Below are positions 25,030 to 42,159 of a stretch of 64,000 nucleotides of DNA, piece by piece. The stretch lies in assembly GCA_033002965.1 (NCBI GenBank), contig JAURVB010013284.1:62001-126000 (forward strand), in the 5' to 3' direction. The notes under the pieces were generated by a model. That model ran no database searches. It was not told the origin of the DNA and saw only the letters and a list, made by a program, of their open reading frames with translations. The stretch comes from Piper betle (taxonomy: Eukaryota; Streptophyta; Magnoliopsida; Piperales; Piperaceae). The translations under genes and the position numbers were made by a program. Numbering within the stretch: position 1 is the stretch's first letter; each line of letters opens with the position of its first letter.

Positions 25030-25200
25030 TCTAGATCAAAATACATAAAACCCACTTCGATTTACCAAAATTACTTACATATAATATAACAATAAGATTT
25101 ACATGATCAAAATGTATAAGAAACACATTTCAATTTACTAAAATTACCGACATACAATATACAATAGAAATTTACAACATCAAAATACATAACAAACCAT
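25030..25200. repeat. 72-bp tandem repeat, locus 2
   Basis: Units starting ATCAAAATACAT or a variant at about 25035, 25106 and 25179 (spacing 71 and 73 bp), with the same internal words (TTTACCAAAATTAC) as the array at 20860-21180. Confidence 0.65.
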
Positions 25201-25432
25201 TAGTTTTTATTAGGATCTGATCATTACAAATATTATCAGAGTTAGTCTAATTTATATTAAATAGTAAGTTGGAGTAAATAGATGTGAAATAGGTCCGTGG
25301 GTTAAGGAAAAGAATTTGAAATACAAAATTTTTCTGATATTTTTAATATTAATTTTATATTTAATATTTATTAAAATAAAATATAATTTATTATTGAGGA
25401 TTTGCCTTTCGATTTATTTGTCAGGACACAGC

Positions 25433-25815
25433 TCACAGGCAAGCACCCGTGTTGGTACAAGAACATTACGGTGGTGAACTTGTTGCTGGTATGGCATATG
25501 AGCATGCAAGTTTTGTCCAGACATGCTCACATCTCCCAGAAGTAAACAATGTAACACAGTGGCAGAACTTCAAATGCAGAAGCACTACTGACTCAACGGC
25601 AGACAGGAGGAGCTCAAATGACTGGAGGAGGTCGAGGTGAAGGAAACAAATTTTTTGAAACGATGGAAAGGCAAAGGCCAAGATAAAAAAGGATAGAGAG
25701 AAAAAGAGATGTTAGAGGTCAATTCCCAGATGGGTATGTGCAAAGCAGAGCTAGAGAATAAAAGCTAACAAGCACTATGCCTTTTGAAATAGAAGAGAGA
25801 AGCTACACTGGTATT
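25433..25815 (-). pseudogene. Truncated ROP exon-1 fragment (duplicate of 2962-3402)
   Basis: Direct-orientation duplicate of intron 1, exon 1 and leader of the ROP copy 22 kb away. Shared blocks include GAACTTGTTGCTGGTAT, GCATATGAGCATGCAAGTTT, GACTCAACGGCAGACAGGAG and GAGGTCAAT-CCCAGATGGGTAT. Compared with 3001-3130 it lacks the exon stretch with the P-loop and start codon: after CATGCAAGTTTTGTCCAG it resumes near the leader (AAGTAAACAATG). No later ROP exons are found. It is non-functional. The homology ends at about 25815 (TACACTGGT). Confidence 0.88.
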
Positions 25816-27339
25816 TGTTCAGGATATATTTTGTAATTTCAATTATTTAAACGGGGATATTTTAGGCAATACATAATTAGGGTTTTTATCTTTTCTTATA
25901 ATTAAGGGGTAACATATTTTTAATCAAGTGATGAATTATTGGCTGCGTGCCTTTTACCCAGGTTTTTATTTTATTTCTTACATCTAACTTTTTTTATTTG
26001 ATTAGCCTTAGTTTTTCTTGTTCTTCTTTTCTATTCAATTAGTATTCTTTACTATCAATATCTCCTGCGTTAATTTGGTGAAGATGTCATTGTTGGTGCT
26101 TGTATTAGGCATCGACTGATCCTATATTGAATCTCCTTCTTCATCATATTAATCTCTTTATTTTTATTCCTTAGTATGCTATTTTTATTGTGCCATTTCC
26201 TTGGCTCACATCGAAAACTATAAAAGTGGTTATATATATATATTAAGATAGATAAAAAAGAAATTGTCTAAAAAGTTTGTCACAAATAAAAAATTGAAAG
26301 AAGTATATATGGAGCAAGTAGTGGCAAATAGCTTCTGTCAAATATTTGACACAAACCCTTCATGGAAAAGACCATAACAATGTAAAAAAAAAATTTTAAA
26401 TGGCTAAAAATTAATTTACGACGGGCGTAAATTCTTGACACAAATGTATAGTAAATGAGGAAAAAGAGTTGCCATGAACTTTTGCCACAGTTTTTTTGCG
26501 ACTCATTTTTTTTAAATAATAATAAAAAAGGCCAGGATTACCTCTTTATTTTTCACGTTTTATTTAAGAAGGGTTGAAGCCCTTCTCTGCCCATTCCCCA
26601 CCTTGCTCCCATCATAGACCCCCTCCACCCCCTCACATGTCATCCCTTACCGTCATGCCCATGCTATGCCTCCCCTTGTTTCCCTACCGTGGAACCCTAA
26701 TTCAGTAAATTTAAATGAATATTTTTTTAGGTTTTCTATATAAAAATCTGAAATAGCTATATTTATTTTCAATTCCTTTAATAGTTTCAAACTTTTTCAA
26801 GGTAAAAGTACAAATTTATTGGACATTATTCATTAACTCATTATAATTTGCATTAAAACGAGTTTGCCTATTTATATTCTGTCATGTGCATATTTACCTT
26901 TTTTTAAAACAAAATCAAAAACTTATTATGCTCCCACTATTTTTAATATATTTTAGAAATATATAATCAATATTATTAATGCTCAATAAACCCCGTGCAT
27001 GTACCTTGGCTAGTTTGATGAATATGGTATCCGAAAACATTATCGCTTGAGATCTCCAGAATGAATCAGTTCAACTAGGATTCATGAAAGTGCACTGCCA
27101 TGGAGGATTCTGACGTCTAAACTGTCAATTTTCATTATTTGTGAGATTCTTGCTAACATATCCACGTCCCAGAAGAGCACATATGATTCAACTATAAAAA
27201 AAATTGTTGTGGGTAAATAAATTTATTGTATACTTCAACGTTCTCCCAAATCGATGAGAGATGCTTAAAGACGATTTCAAAACATGGTGAAAGACTGGCA
27301 AGTATTTGACCACAGTTGGTGTGTATCGCCACAAGAATA
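25816..27339. other. Intergenic, no gene seen
   Basis: AT-rich sequence with a C-rich patch at 26580-26690 that has no open frame of note. The last few hundred bases are downstream of the VTE1 stop codon and may hold its 3' untranslated region. Confidence 0.5.
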
Positions 27340-32181
<4,842 letters not shown>

Positions 32182-33346
32182 CCGATCACGGCGAGTGGTG
32201 GTGGTTGAAACTCGAAGGTAGAGAGCGAGCGACACGAGGCCTTCTGGCTGTTTGGCGGGTAGAGTGCCATGTCCATGGATAACGAAGTTGCCTCGCTTCG
32301 AAAAGTAAAAAAATAAAAAAACAAATAAAAAAAAAAGCCTGGGCGTTGACTTTTATATATTTTCTTTGGTATGGACAATTTTGGTGTTTTCTAAAATAAA
32401 ATAACATTACATCCCTATTTAATTTTGTTTAATGAGTAATATAATAAATAAGATATTAGATAACTAACTATATTGATTCTCTTAAAAAAATTTAATCAAT
32501 ACGAGCCAAAGAGTTGCATGATATGCGAGGAATATTTAATACTTATTAATAATATATTAAAATATATAAATTTAATTTTAAAATTACCATGATACTATCT
32601 TTAAATAAAAATAATAAATAATATTTATATTTAGCAAAAATATATATTTATATACAAATATTAAAAAATCAATTTAAAATTTAATACCTAAATAGAATTT
32701 ACTTTTAAAGATTTTAAATTCGATTAGAATTATACTTTAATTTTTTAAAATAATAAATAAAAATATGTAAACAAATAAATAAAAACGGTAAAAATCTAAA
32801 TTAGCTATATATTCTTAAGTAACCAAATTTAATTTCATAGCACAATGATGAATATATTAAAATATATTAATATTTTTAATTCATAATTTATGTAGAATGA
32901 TAATTCAATACTTTTGTAATAATAAATAATAATAATTATAATTTCAAATTAAGTAAATATTAAAAGACCCACAAAATTATTGAGTAGCTAGAATTAACTA
33001 CAATGGAATAAAAGCTAAAACATAATTAGAGTCAGAAAATCCCAAGTACTTTAATGTAAGGGGATAAATCATAAAAGACAAGATTTATTAATAATAACTA
33101 TGTATCACAAAGATAAATAATATCTGGTATATTTTTAGTGGTAGATAAAAAAAATTATAAGATCATATAAAAATTTTAAATTAATTCATTACTGTTAACT
33201 CTTTTATCTTAATTTTTAAAGTAATTAAAAATCTAAAAATAGTACTAATTAAAAAAACAATAATTTAAGCATAATCCAAATTGTCAATTAAATGAACCAA
33301 TCAAAATTAAGGTAAAAAAATGGAAAAATTTTAATGATGCACATAA

Positions 33347-33350
<4 letters not shown>
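32182..33350. other. VTE1 upstream region and AT-rich intergenic DNA
   Basis: 5' flank of VTE1 followed by very AT-rich DNA (from about 32400). No ORF, RNA gene or recognised repeat was found. The promoter is expected here, but no motif is assigned with confidence. Confidence 0.4.

Positions 33351-33410
<60 letters not shown>
33351..33410. repeat. (TC)17(AT)13 compound microsatellite
   Basis: Uninterrupted TC run 33351-33384 followed directly by an AT run 33385-33410, between VTE1 and the proteasome pseudogene. Confidence 0.95.
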
Positions 33411-33415
<5 letters not shown>

Positions 33416-33950
33416 TCATTACTTAAGATTTATTAAAAGCAAAACAAACTTAAGTTGTAACTAGCATAAACTTAATAAACTTAATAAACTGAATGAGATG
33501 TAATTCAAGTATTCAACTTAACTTTTATTTATTATTTGATTTATAAATTATTATAATTGCATAAAAGAATATTATTGTTCAAGAATTGTCTTAGTTTGAG
33601 ATAAAAAATGACCTCAATAAATAATAGTTTCATATGAACAGTATCTGCCACAACTTTCAACATTCCATTTTAGCCTGTCTTTCTAAGTGCAAACATAAAG
33701 GATTTCAGCTGGATAAAAAATGTAGGATCGAAATATCCTATAGGCCTGGTGTGTACAGAAGTAACAGAGCGTCGTCACACAAGCGTCCCTGGAAAACTAT
33801 TTGCAATTGTAGCACATTTGTTTAGTTGCATGTATGTAAGCCTACTGCTTGAGAAACTTGAGTGAATAGAAAGTTGGTAGATCATATCATGTTACCGTAT
33901 AAGCTTTCATGCGCATATGCATAAACACGCGAGCCACAACCTCATAAGGA

Positions 33951-35899
33951 TTACGCCTCAGTCATCTCCTGTTCAACGGGAGCTAGAACCATGGGGGAGT
34001 ACTTGTAGTGCAACTCTCCAACATCGTCACCAGACAGCTTCTTCCAGCCTTCTTTACCAATACAACATAGCAATATATCTTGTTGGGGCTTATCAATCTT
34101 GGGCTCAAAGCTTAACCATTTAAAGAAACGAATAAACGCAATATTATCTTCACAATGAACATGAGGCGCACATATATATATACTATAGCATATATAACTT
34201 CGCAGGAGGTAAAGCAAGAAGTCGTACCACTGGCATCACCTCCACTAGCTCCATCTCTGAAAGTGGCATGGGTATATGGCTCGGCGAGCCAATTCTGCAG
34301 CTTCTTCAATCGACATGTCGTACCGGAAACTGTTGAGCACGGGACCTTGATAAGATTGGATTTTTGTACGACTACGGAAAGAGTGATAGAAATGATAAAC
34401 CCAATAAATGAACTTACCCATTATCGAGTACACCGTTAACATATGGAGAACCTGATCCAACTGAGAAACGCACCCCCTTCAACCTTCCACCCTCGCTGTC
34501 CACGCATTAAAGACCAGGGCCCTGCACCAAATACGTTTTAACAGAATAATGAATGCAGGATTTAATACTCAAACAAGTAAAAATACAAAAAATGGCAACA
34601 ATAACAATTAGAAATCTGCTTACAGTTTCCTCCCATCCAGCTATCATGGTTCCAACAGATAAAGCCCATTCTTCGATATGAGTACAAAATATTTGCAAGT
34701 AGCTGAAACGCGCGGGCAATCTAAATTCTTCTTTGTTTGCCAATTCATGCAAACGACAGTAAAACAAAAGAGAATTCCAGCTGAAAGACTTAAAATCCAC
34801 CAAATCATTTGCTTAAAAAAACTAAGTAATGTATGACAGCTAGATATAAACGGCAAAAACAAAAATATCTGAATAGCAAATTGAAAGATGGAGTAGTTGA
34901 ATGACCTTAAGACCCAAATTTGTGTGCCAAGTTTGGCAGTCAGGTGCACCCCCAGCCATAATACCAAGCATGTATGGATTAATCTCAATGATTTTCTTCA
35001 CAGACTGGGATGCTGCATTAAAAGAAAAAAAGCAAGAAAATGGGAATTAATACCCACTGCTAAGATTAACACACTTTGCTTGGGACACATAAATGCCCGC
35101 CAAACCAAACAGCATTTCCATCTTGTGTATACATAGAAGTTAACAAAATGATTCATTACCATCCTCAACCCAGCACTAGTGTAGACGTTAAAAAAAATGC
35201 ACATATTGTAAAAAAGGACCGCGAAATACGTTGAGATAAGGGACTTCAAACTTCACATTTACAAGTTAATTGAGCATTGACAATCATAATTCTCTTGTTT
35301 ATCGGGATAAGTTTTCAAACCTATAAATTTTTATGACCACGTAACAAATGAATCATAAAAAACAGCGTCGAAAAAAATTAAGCAATGATAAGGGTTATAA
35401 TTTAGCTAGTCTCATATATACATATTATCAAACTCCAATCTACTGGGTCAACCAATGTTTCATTTTCACAGGATTAGCAACTTAGAATAGTATCAAATCA
35501 ATAACTCAAAACAAATTAATCCAAAAAGAAACCTTTATTTGTCAAAACATCCAACAAGAATCCAATGTCCATCACTCTCAACTATACCCGCCCATGCTAG
35601 AATCCGCGGCCACCGTCACCCCTTCCTTGAATATCAAAGCCAGCGTCGTCGTCCCCTTCGCCGGCTTCACCATCTGCGCAGCCTTCTTCTGAATGCCATC
35701 AAACTACAAAAACAACAACAGCAACATCAATCAAACCTCAATCCCGCCAAACCCAAGTTAACCAAACCACAAACCCACATTGTCGGTGACCGGCAGGTGG
35801 AGCGACGGAGGAGTGAACGGCCCGTCGGACGCGATGCCATCGCCGGCGGCCTTCTGAAACGGCGCAAGCGACTCCAGCCCGGGGGGTGTCGAGAACCAT
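33951..35899 (-). pseudogene. Proteasome subunit beta type-5 (PBE), non-processed pseudogene
   Basis: Beta-5 is the chymotrypsin-like catalytic subunit of the 20S proteasome, matured by autocleavage before Thr1. Pieces in order: 35779-35899 (N-terminus), about 35579-35703 (MVKPAKGTTTLALIFKEGVT, catalytic TTTLA present), about 34908-35012 ([20 protein letters not shown]), 34625-34800 (CRLHELANK ... SVGTMIAGWEE), 34424-34523 (SEGGRLKGVRFSVGSGSPY), about 34228-34331 (RYDMSIEEAAELARRAIY, FRDGASGG), ending at 33951 (GWKKLSGDDVGELHY). Lesions: an extra C in a C-run in exon 1; loss of the Arg-Ala codons of AADSRASMGG; a frame change and stop within the CRLHELANK exon; TAA in place of a Tyr codon after GPGL; an extra base after RRAIY. 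Introns remain, so it arose by DNA duplication rather than retrocopying. Confidence 0.9.
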
Positions 35900-36538
35900 C
35901 CTTCCTGCCCCGACTGTGGCGAAAAAACGCACAAAGCTTGAATCTTTGATCACCAAATCAGCGCCAACAACTCCGGTTAGCCGAAATCAGAATCGAAGCT
36001 CATAAAATGGGATCAAATGCCAGAATCGTACCGGAAATCGACGTTGATTGAATGCTAGCTAGCTTCAGGTGGCGGCAAAGAGCATTTGGTGGGAAATAAG
36101 CGTATGGGCCTATTTAATGGGCTATTGCGGTAGAATACATGGGCCTTTTTTATGCTGAGGACATTTTACCCAATAAAGATGGTTCAGATATCAAATATCC
36201 ATGAATTTGATCCAAAGTTTTAGATTGAGTTTCGGCTTTGAATTTTTTCAACTATATAATATATATGTGAAAATATTTATGCCGGATACGGGTTTAGGAT
36301 AATTTAATTTGAATAGAGAATATTTTATAAAATTATATTTTAAAATAATAAAGTAATATTATTTATTATTTATTCCTTATTTTTATACTAAAATTAGCCG
36401 CTAACTCGCGTGATGTACCGGTAAAGGATTCAAAATAAATCCCAACTATACTACAAATCAAAGCAAAGTCTAATTAAAATGAAAAAAATATTAAATGATT
36501 TGAAACAAATTTTAATTATAATTGTATGAACCAAATAT
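35900..36538. other. Intergenic, no gene seen
   Basis: Upstream flank of the proteasome pseudogene, then AT-rich DNA. The text around 36426 (AGGATTCAAAATAAATCC) resembles the repeats at 45430-45620 on the far side of the Tat-like element. Confidence 0.4.
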
Positions 36539-36896
36539 TGTCGTAGTTGTAAGCAACACAGGAATGTGACCATAAATATACAGTTCCAAACAATCGTAGA
36601 CGGACTGTCTACCAAACAAGGAATTTGGCTTGACCCGTGTGGGACAAAATCGAATTAGTTTCATAAAATCGGGAAAGTTGAGTATTTAAAAAGAAAAATT
36701 ATGAAAAAATTTGATCGAGCCCTTTACTTATAAATAGAGCTCCATCTTGAGAAAAAAAAGTTAAGAAAAGAGAAGAAAAAATTATTGTACTAATGTACTT
36801 TTTAAATACTTGAAATCAAAGATTTGATCTTTTACTTGTTTTGTTTTGTTTTATTTATGGCCATTTCTTCGACAAGCGCTATATAGTGCTCAAACA
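36539..36896 (+). repeat. Left LTR of Tat-like element
   Basis: Contains TATAAATAG at about 36730 as a likely TATA box and ends GTGCTCAAACA just before the primer-binding region. Its start is set by alignment with 44868 (TGTC...), so it is approximate. Confidence 0.6.
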
Positions 36897-36916
36897 TTTG
36901 GCGACTCCCACTGGGG
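36897..36916 (+). other. Primer-binding site, TTTGGCGACTCC type
   Basis: TTTGGCGACTCCCACTGGGG directly after the left LTR end CAAACA. The TGGCGACTC...GGGG form is the primer-binding context of plant Tat/Ogre Ty3/gypsy elements. Confidence 0.6.
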
Positions 36917-37828
36917 AACGGATAAAGGTAGCAGTGTCGATAGAGCGGATTTCGTCGTCAACATCAGCGTCGTTTACCAGCAGAATAGTTGCGAAGCGAT
37001 GATCTTCTTCGAGCGAGTCAGCACCGCGAAATCTGGGTTCATCTGTGCCCCACCCATGACGGATCGGAGCAAGTCCGTCAAGAAGAGGAGATGGTTAGCC
37101 ATCAGTCTAATATAGATAATCAAAGCCTTTTTCAACACAGCGATGAGTGTGCACGAAGGAGCAAAGAACGGATTCAACAACTTGAAATTTTTCTCGGGAA
37201 AGTCCTGCAAAATACCATCAGTTTGACGTTGAGTGATGGAGATTGTCACCTGAGAGTGGGTGGACATCACAAATCAGGTGAGGAACAAGTCGTCGTCGAA
37301 GAAGGTTTCCCCATCACAACTACTCCAATCCCGACCCCCCTAATGCCGCCTCCCAACGTGGTTGCAAACACCGCTCCAGTTTCGGCACCGACGCAAGCCT
37401 ATGAAGGAGCTATTCCTGTCCAATCTCCATTTTGGCTTCCTGACGATCGCCGCTATTCCCTTTTATGATACCTCTGTGGTATTATCCTTGGGTGAATCAA
37501 GGAACGATCGTTGTACCACAATTCCCTATTGTAGGTACAACTCCATCACAAATCGTCCCGGCAGTAACAAGTGTTGTCGCACCAGCGGTTCCCACAGAGA
37601 ATCTTCATTTTGCATTCATAGTAGTTGGGCCAACATCGGCGGTACCAACATCGCCTCCACAACCAGCGGTTTGGCAAAAGTAAAGCTTTCACAAAGGATC
37701 CGAAGTACGAAAAGCTAGAGGCGGTCGTCACCGCACTACAAGCGTCAATCGAGAACTTGAAGAAAGAGACAGCCACATTGGACATGGTGAAACATCTTCG
37801 ACCACTCTTGGATTGAGCCTATGATGAA

Positions 37829-38134
37829 GTGTTGTCGTTGAAGTACAAAAGACCATTGTTCACCAAGTTTGACGGAACGGAAAATCCGATGGATCGTATT
37901 ACTATTTTTGAGATTGAGTGCAGAAACATCTCCTCTAATGATAGATTAAAGTTTCAACATTTTCTATCATTGTTGATCGGAAACACTATACGGTGGTTCA
38001 ATAATCGTCGGAATGGATGCATCTCATCGTGGGATAAATTGGTCAATGATTCACAATACACTTTGCACAATAAATGCCGGATCGGTGGCATGGTTCCTCA
38101 CTTCGGCCACATGCAATACTTTCGAGTTGTTTGA
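37829..38134 (+). pseudogene. Gypsy gag (Retrotrans_gag) remnant
   Basis: Open for about 100 codons. FTKFDGTENPMDRITIFE, then FLSLLIGNTIRWFNN and SSWDKLVND follow the Retrotrans_gag pattern (KFDGxxNP ... L...A/G...WF..L....SWxxL). It continues in other frames to about 38600, where YCRFHQRV and HHLREIIQGYIDKGLLKY match the Tat-type gag zinc-finger neighbourhood. Several frame changes make it non-functional. Confidence 0.75.
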
Positions 38135-39794
38135 TCGGATCCTCGTCTATGAAGGGTTAGTCCACGTCAAAAGAATTGAAAAATCTCAATCAAGGGCCTC
38201 CATACACGTTGTCGATGTCGTATTAGCGACGAATAACCATAACAATTGAGGGCGAGATCATCACTACAAATCACTTTACAACAAGAATAGAGGCAATGCA
38301 ACTTCCTCAAGACAATGGTGCGACCCTAAAGACTACTCCTTTTAGTTGAGAAATTTTTTAGAAATGCCTGTTACAGACTCTTATAGAGACGTCCTGCTCT
38401 TTAGTTGAAGGATACCAAATGGTAGTTTGAACTCATACTGAAGGAAGGTCAAATCACGTCATTGACACTAACGAAGCCCATTCACACGGAGGACAAAAGA
38501 GCGAAGATTATTGTCGTTTTCATCAACGAGTTGATCGTCCCACCTCAATATGCCATCATTTGAGGGAAATCATTCAAGGTTATATTGATAAAGGACTACT
38601 CAAGTATGAAGACAAAGGGAAAATAGGGCAAATGTGATGATGGTGTCGCATGATCCTCTTTGTGACTAATTCCTTGATGCTTCGTACGATGAAGATGTGC
38701 CTTGGTGATCGATTTGGCCATGACTGAAGTTAATAAGGTGAAATTGGTAGACGATGGTCTTGTCGACCATTGTTACTTTCTTCTGGAATTAGCGAGCTGT
38801 CGACTTTGCCGCAACAACATGAAGGGCAAGTGTGCCTTTTACACAGCTTTGGTAAATGGATTTCAATTCACAGCGAAGAGTTACGCTACGTCAAGGGAGA
38901 AACAAGACTTGTTATGATTGATGGCGAGTCTTCGTATGCGGACCTTATCGCTCGTGTAGTAAACATTTTTGTTGTGAGCAACAATTACTACATAAAAATT
39001 CAACTTCTACAAGAGAAACCCGATTGCTTGATCACCATCTCATAAGATGAAGACTTTTGAAACATGCTAGTGGAACATGAGAACGTGGTCGGTTCATCGT
39101 CGACCACTCGTATTCGTTTATTTATTCTAAAAAATGAATCTAGTCTGCCAACCAGAGCAATGTTGGTGGCAATGAAAGCAAAGATGAAAGTACCAAAATG
39201 CAATGCATATGCTTCCATTGGGGGCTTCGTCGAGTCCAACCTGATTTGCGGAAGGCGGAAGAATTGTCGTCACCGTGGGAAGAAGGAACGACAAAGTGCA
39301 AGTTCGTCATTGAACTCACATCCTATCCATTGAACCCACGGAAGAAGTGACGTGACAATCCCCAGAAAAAAGTGAAAGGGCAATACTTAAGTTCTCCAAG
39401 CCGAATGGGACCGCCTTAGCATGATCATCCTATTTAAAAAAAAACTAACTTTGTTTTCTTTTAGGATTATATTTTGTGCATACTCATTGTCGTGGGCATA
39501 TGAATGCATGGAGAAATTTAGCAGAGATTCGGATAAATGAAGGAAGGCATGCATGAGTTTGCCGTGTTTGGTTGACTATTTTGACAAAGTGCTAGGTAAA
39601 ATTGTTGCAAATAAGTTGATTGTCAGATGATACAAAAGTTAAAGGATATTGTAAATATTAATCCTAATTTTTATTTGCATATACGCCATCAAAATAATCC
39701 AAGTACCATAATATTGCTAAAAAAAAAAGAACACTAATCCAAACCTTGCAAATTATACTACAACTTTCACAAGATAGTCATGCCAATGCTGCCT

Positions 39795-40700
39795 TAAGAA
39801 TAACAACTTCTTCCTCCAAGTGTGTGTACTTCCCTTCGTGCGGGAGAAATGCATCGTGATGAGCGTGATACTCATCGAACTCCCGACAATTGGTCTCGAG
39901 CTCCTCTTGCAACACCATCATCTTCTGTTGTGTCGCCTCAGGCCGCCCTCTCCATTGAGAGGCTTCGCCTTAATTAGAGCTGCAAGCTTGTTCGCCGTCA
40001 AAGGCCTCGAGTACCATGTCCGCGATGTCTGTCTCGAAGTCGTGACCGCGAAGCACTCCCGGGGCCGTCTGGTAATCTGGGAGGGCTACTTCACTGACTT
40101 GCTGAAGTACACCGACAAATTGGAGCCACAACGCTACACAAAATAAATACCTTGATTCACCTTGGGTCACACCTGCAAGATAAATACTTTTGGGTACATT
40201 TGGGTTTTGCGGCCACACAAAATGCAGTCGACTCGAAAACTCAAAAAGCGCCCCTCGCACTATGAATACTCCCATCTTTTTTCCATGCTTTCAAGAGAGT
40301 CAGTGTCTCTTCTCCATTGGTCACCTTGGTCAGCACAGCACACCGTTGGATTTTTGAGCAATTGATCACTTGGACGCCATTCTAAAGTATTGCGTCTATC
40401 TGTGAGATACCCTCAATCACACTACTAATTTTGGGCGGTGTCTGGTGTTGGGAAGTCTTACATCGCTTGTTCGTGGACTTGCCTCCATTCTCTCATTTTC
40501 GTGGTGTTCCACATGCATTGGTGTTTCACGCGCATTGATAGCCGCCAGACCAAGCATCACGGGCGGAGGATGCACCCTACAAAAAGAATTACAAAAATTT
40601 TGTCTCAAGTTGCCACGACTTTCGAGGCCCACAACCCGACCGTGAGGTACTTTTTCGTCAAAACAGACACTGCCATTGCGTTTGGAATGTCGAAATTGAT
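39795..40700 (-). pseudogene. Antisense ORF remnant inside the Tat-like element
   Basis: On the minus strand a charged, coiled-coil-like stretch (VLQEELETNCREFDEYHAHH ... YTHLEEEVVILKAALA) ends in a stop near 39792. Upstream in the same direction lie an open frame at 39970-40275 and a segment around 40350-40640. In plant Tat elements an antisense ORF, related to plant-mobile-domain proteins, lies between pol and the 3' LTR. The position and the coiled-coil C-terminus fit that, but no diagnostic motif was recognised, so the identity is an inference. Confidence 0.35.
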
Positions 40701-40739
40701 GGGACGTCCCTCTTTCATAAATACATAAATTTGTAACTC

Positions 40740-42159
40740 TATTTTAGACAAAAATTAAAATTTTCAGAAAGGGATAAAAGCAACGACGCTTTTCTTCTTA
40801 GGGTTTTTTCCAATTTTTGGGTTTTGGAAAAAAATTGTTGCAAAGGGAGAAGAAAATTGTGTGGATTAAAGAAAGGTGAATGTTTTGTTGATATTGACTT
40901 GCAATCGCCAATGGTAACTTCACCAAGTTCTTAATATGTAATATTTTTCCTTTATTGTCTTCTATAACTTTATACCAGTTTTGTAAAAAGTACAGTAAAT
41001 TGATATTGTGGAGTTTGTTCTCCTGTGGATCTATTCTGTATCAAAATTGTGATATAGTGAATTTAATCTGGCCGTTTACCCCATGGTTTTTTCTCAAATT
41101 TGGGATTTTCTACATAAAATTATCTTATCATCTCTCTCTATTTACTTGGTACTTTTCACCCTGTTAAAATAAAGAATTTGTATTTAATTTATTCGGTTAA
41201 TCCCTAAAAACTGAATTTTGCGTCGTTCAGATACGAGCAAAGCCCCCAAAATAATTACAAAACGGAGAAGGGTTAAACCGACCCAAATAGCGTACGCAGG
41301 CCGTCAGTCCGAAATTGGGTACGCCAGCTGCAGGGGCACACGGTCAGACTTCGGACCCTGTCGGACTCGCTCAGTCACTGTCTTGGTGCGGCACGGCGAC
41401 ACACCTGGACACGGTCAGTATTAGACGGGCCCGATGGACCCGTTTATAGGGGCGATGCAATGTCGGCCTTCTCGCGAAGACGATGGTCTCCGGCGGCTAC
41501 AGACATCAATGGACTTCGATATGGGGAACACGACTAAGGCGGCTAGGTGACCGGAGACAGCGGCTGCTGGCAACAAATATCCCTTCTCCTCATGCAGTAA
41601 CTCGCTCCCCTCTTCTTCGGTGATGACGTTTCCGGCTCCGGTCGGCGGCGGTAGCCCCTAACATTTCCAGCCGAGTGGGATTCTGCCCAAGAGAGAATCA
41701 CCGTTTTTCTGTGATTGCGGTCGCGGACCATGGCCGAACTTCCTTTGGGATTAACGCCGACATTACAGACGATTGAGTAGTGGCAGTTGCTTGGCCGGCG
41801 ACGCTCTGTATTGGCCGGACAGACGTGGAGAGAGTCTCGACTCTCTGCTAACGCCATGCTCCAGGATGGGCTTTACTTTCATGGCTATTCTCTAACAACT
41901 TGGGGCTTCTGCGACGATGGCTTTCAACTAGGTTTGTTGTTGACTCTTAGATGGATCGACGGAAGTGACGGCTCAAATACACACGTTGTTCTAGCTTAAT
42001 TCAGTTTCAAATATACTTAAATTGTCAGCCAGAAACAAGATTATTTAGAAGCTCAAAATTAACTCCTTTAAAAACTCAAAACTAGTTTGTTTATGAGTTC
42101 GAAACTAACTCGTTTATAAGTTTAAAAATATCTCATTTTGAAGAAAAATATACACTTAT
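40740..42159. other. Interior of the Tat-like element, unassigned
   Basis: No domain was recognised. The part at 41280-41990 is less AT-rich and gives short overlapping ORFs on both strands without family features. Confidence 0.4.

Noticed and set aside
32182..32235. Longer N-terminus for VTE1
   Set aside because: The extended frame opens with GTG. The first ATG is at 32179-32181.
35539..35956. 136-codon plus-strand ORF and 72-codon minus-strand ORF
   Set aside because: Opposite-strand and off-frame readings of the first two exons of the proteasome pseudogene.
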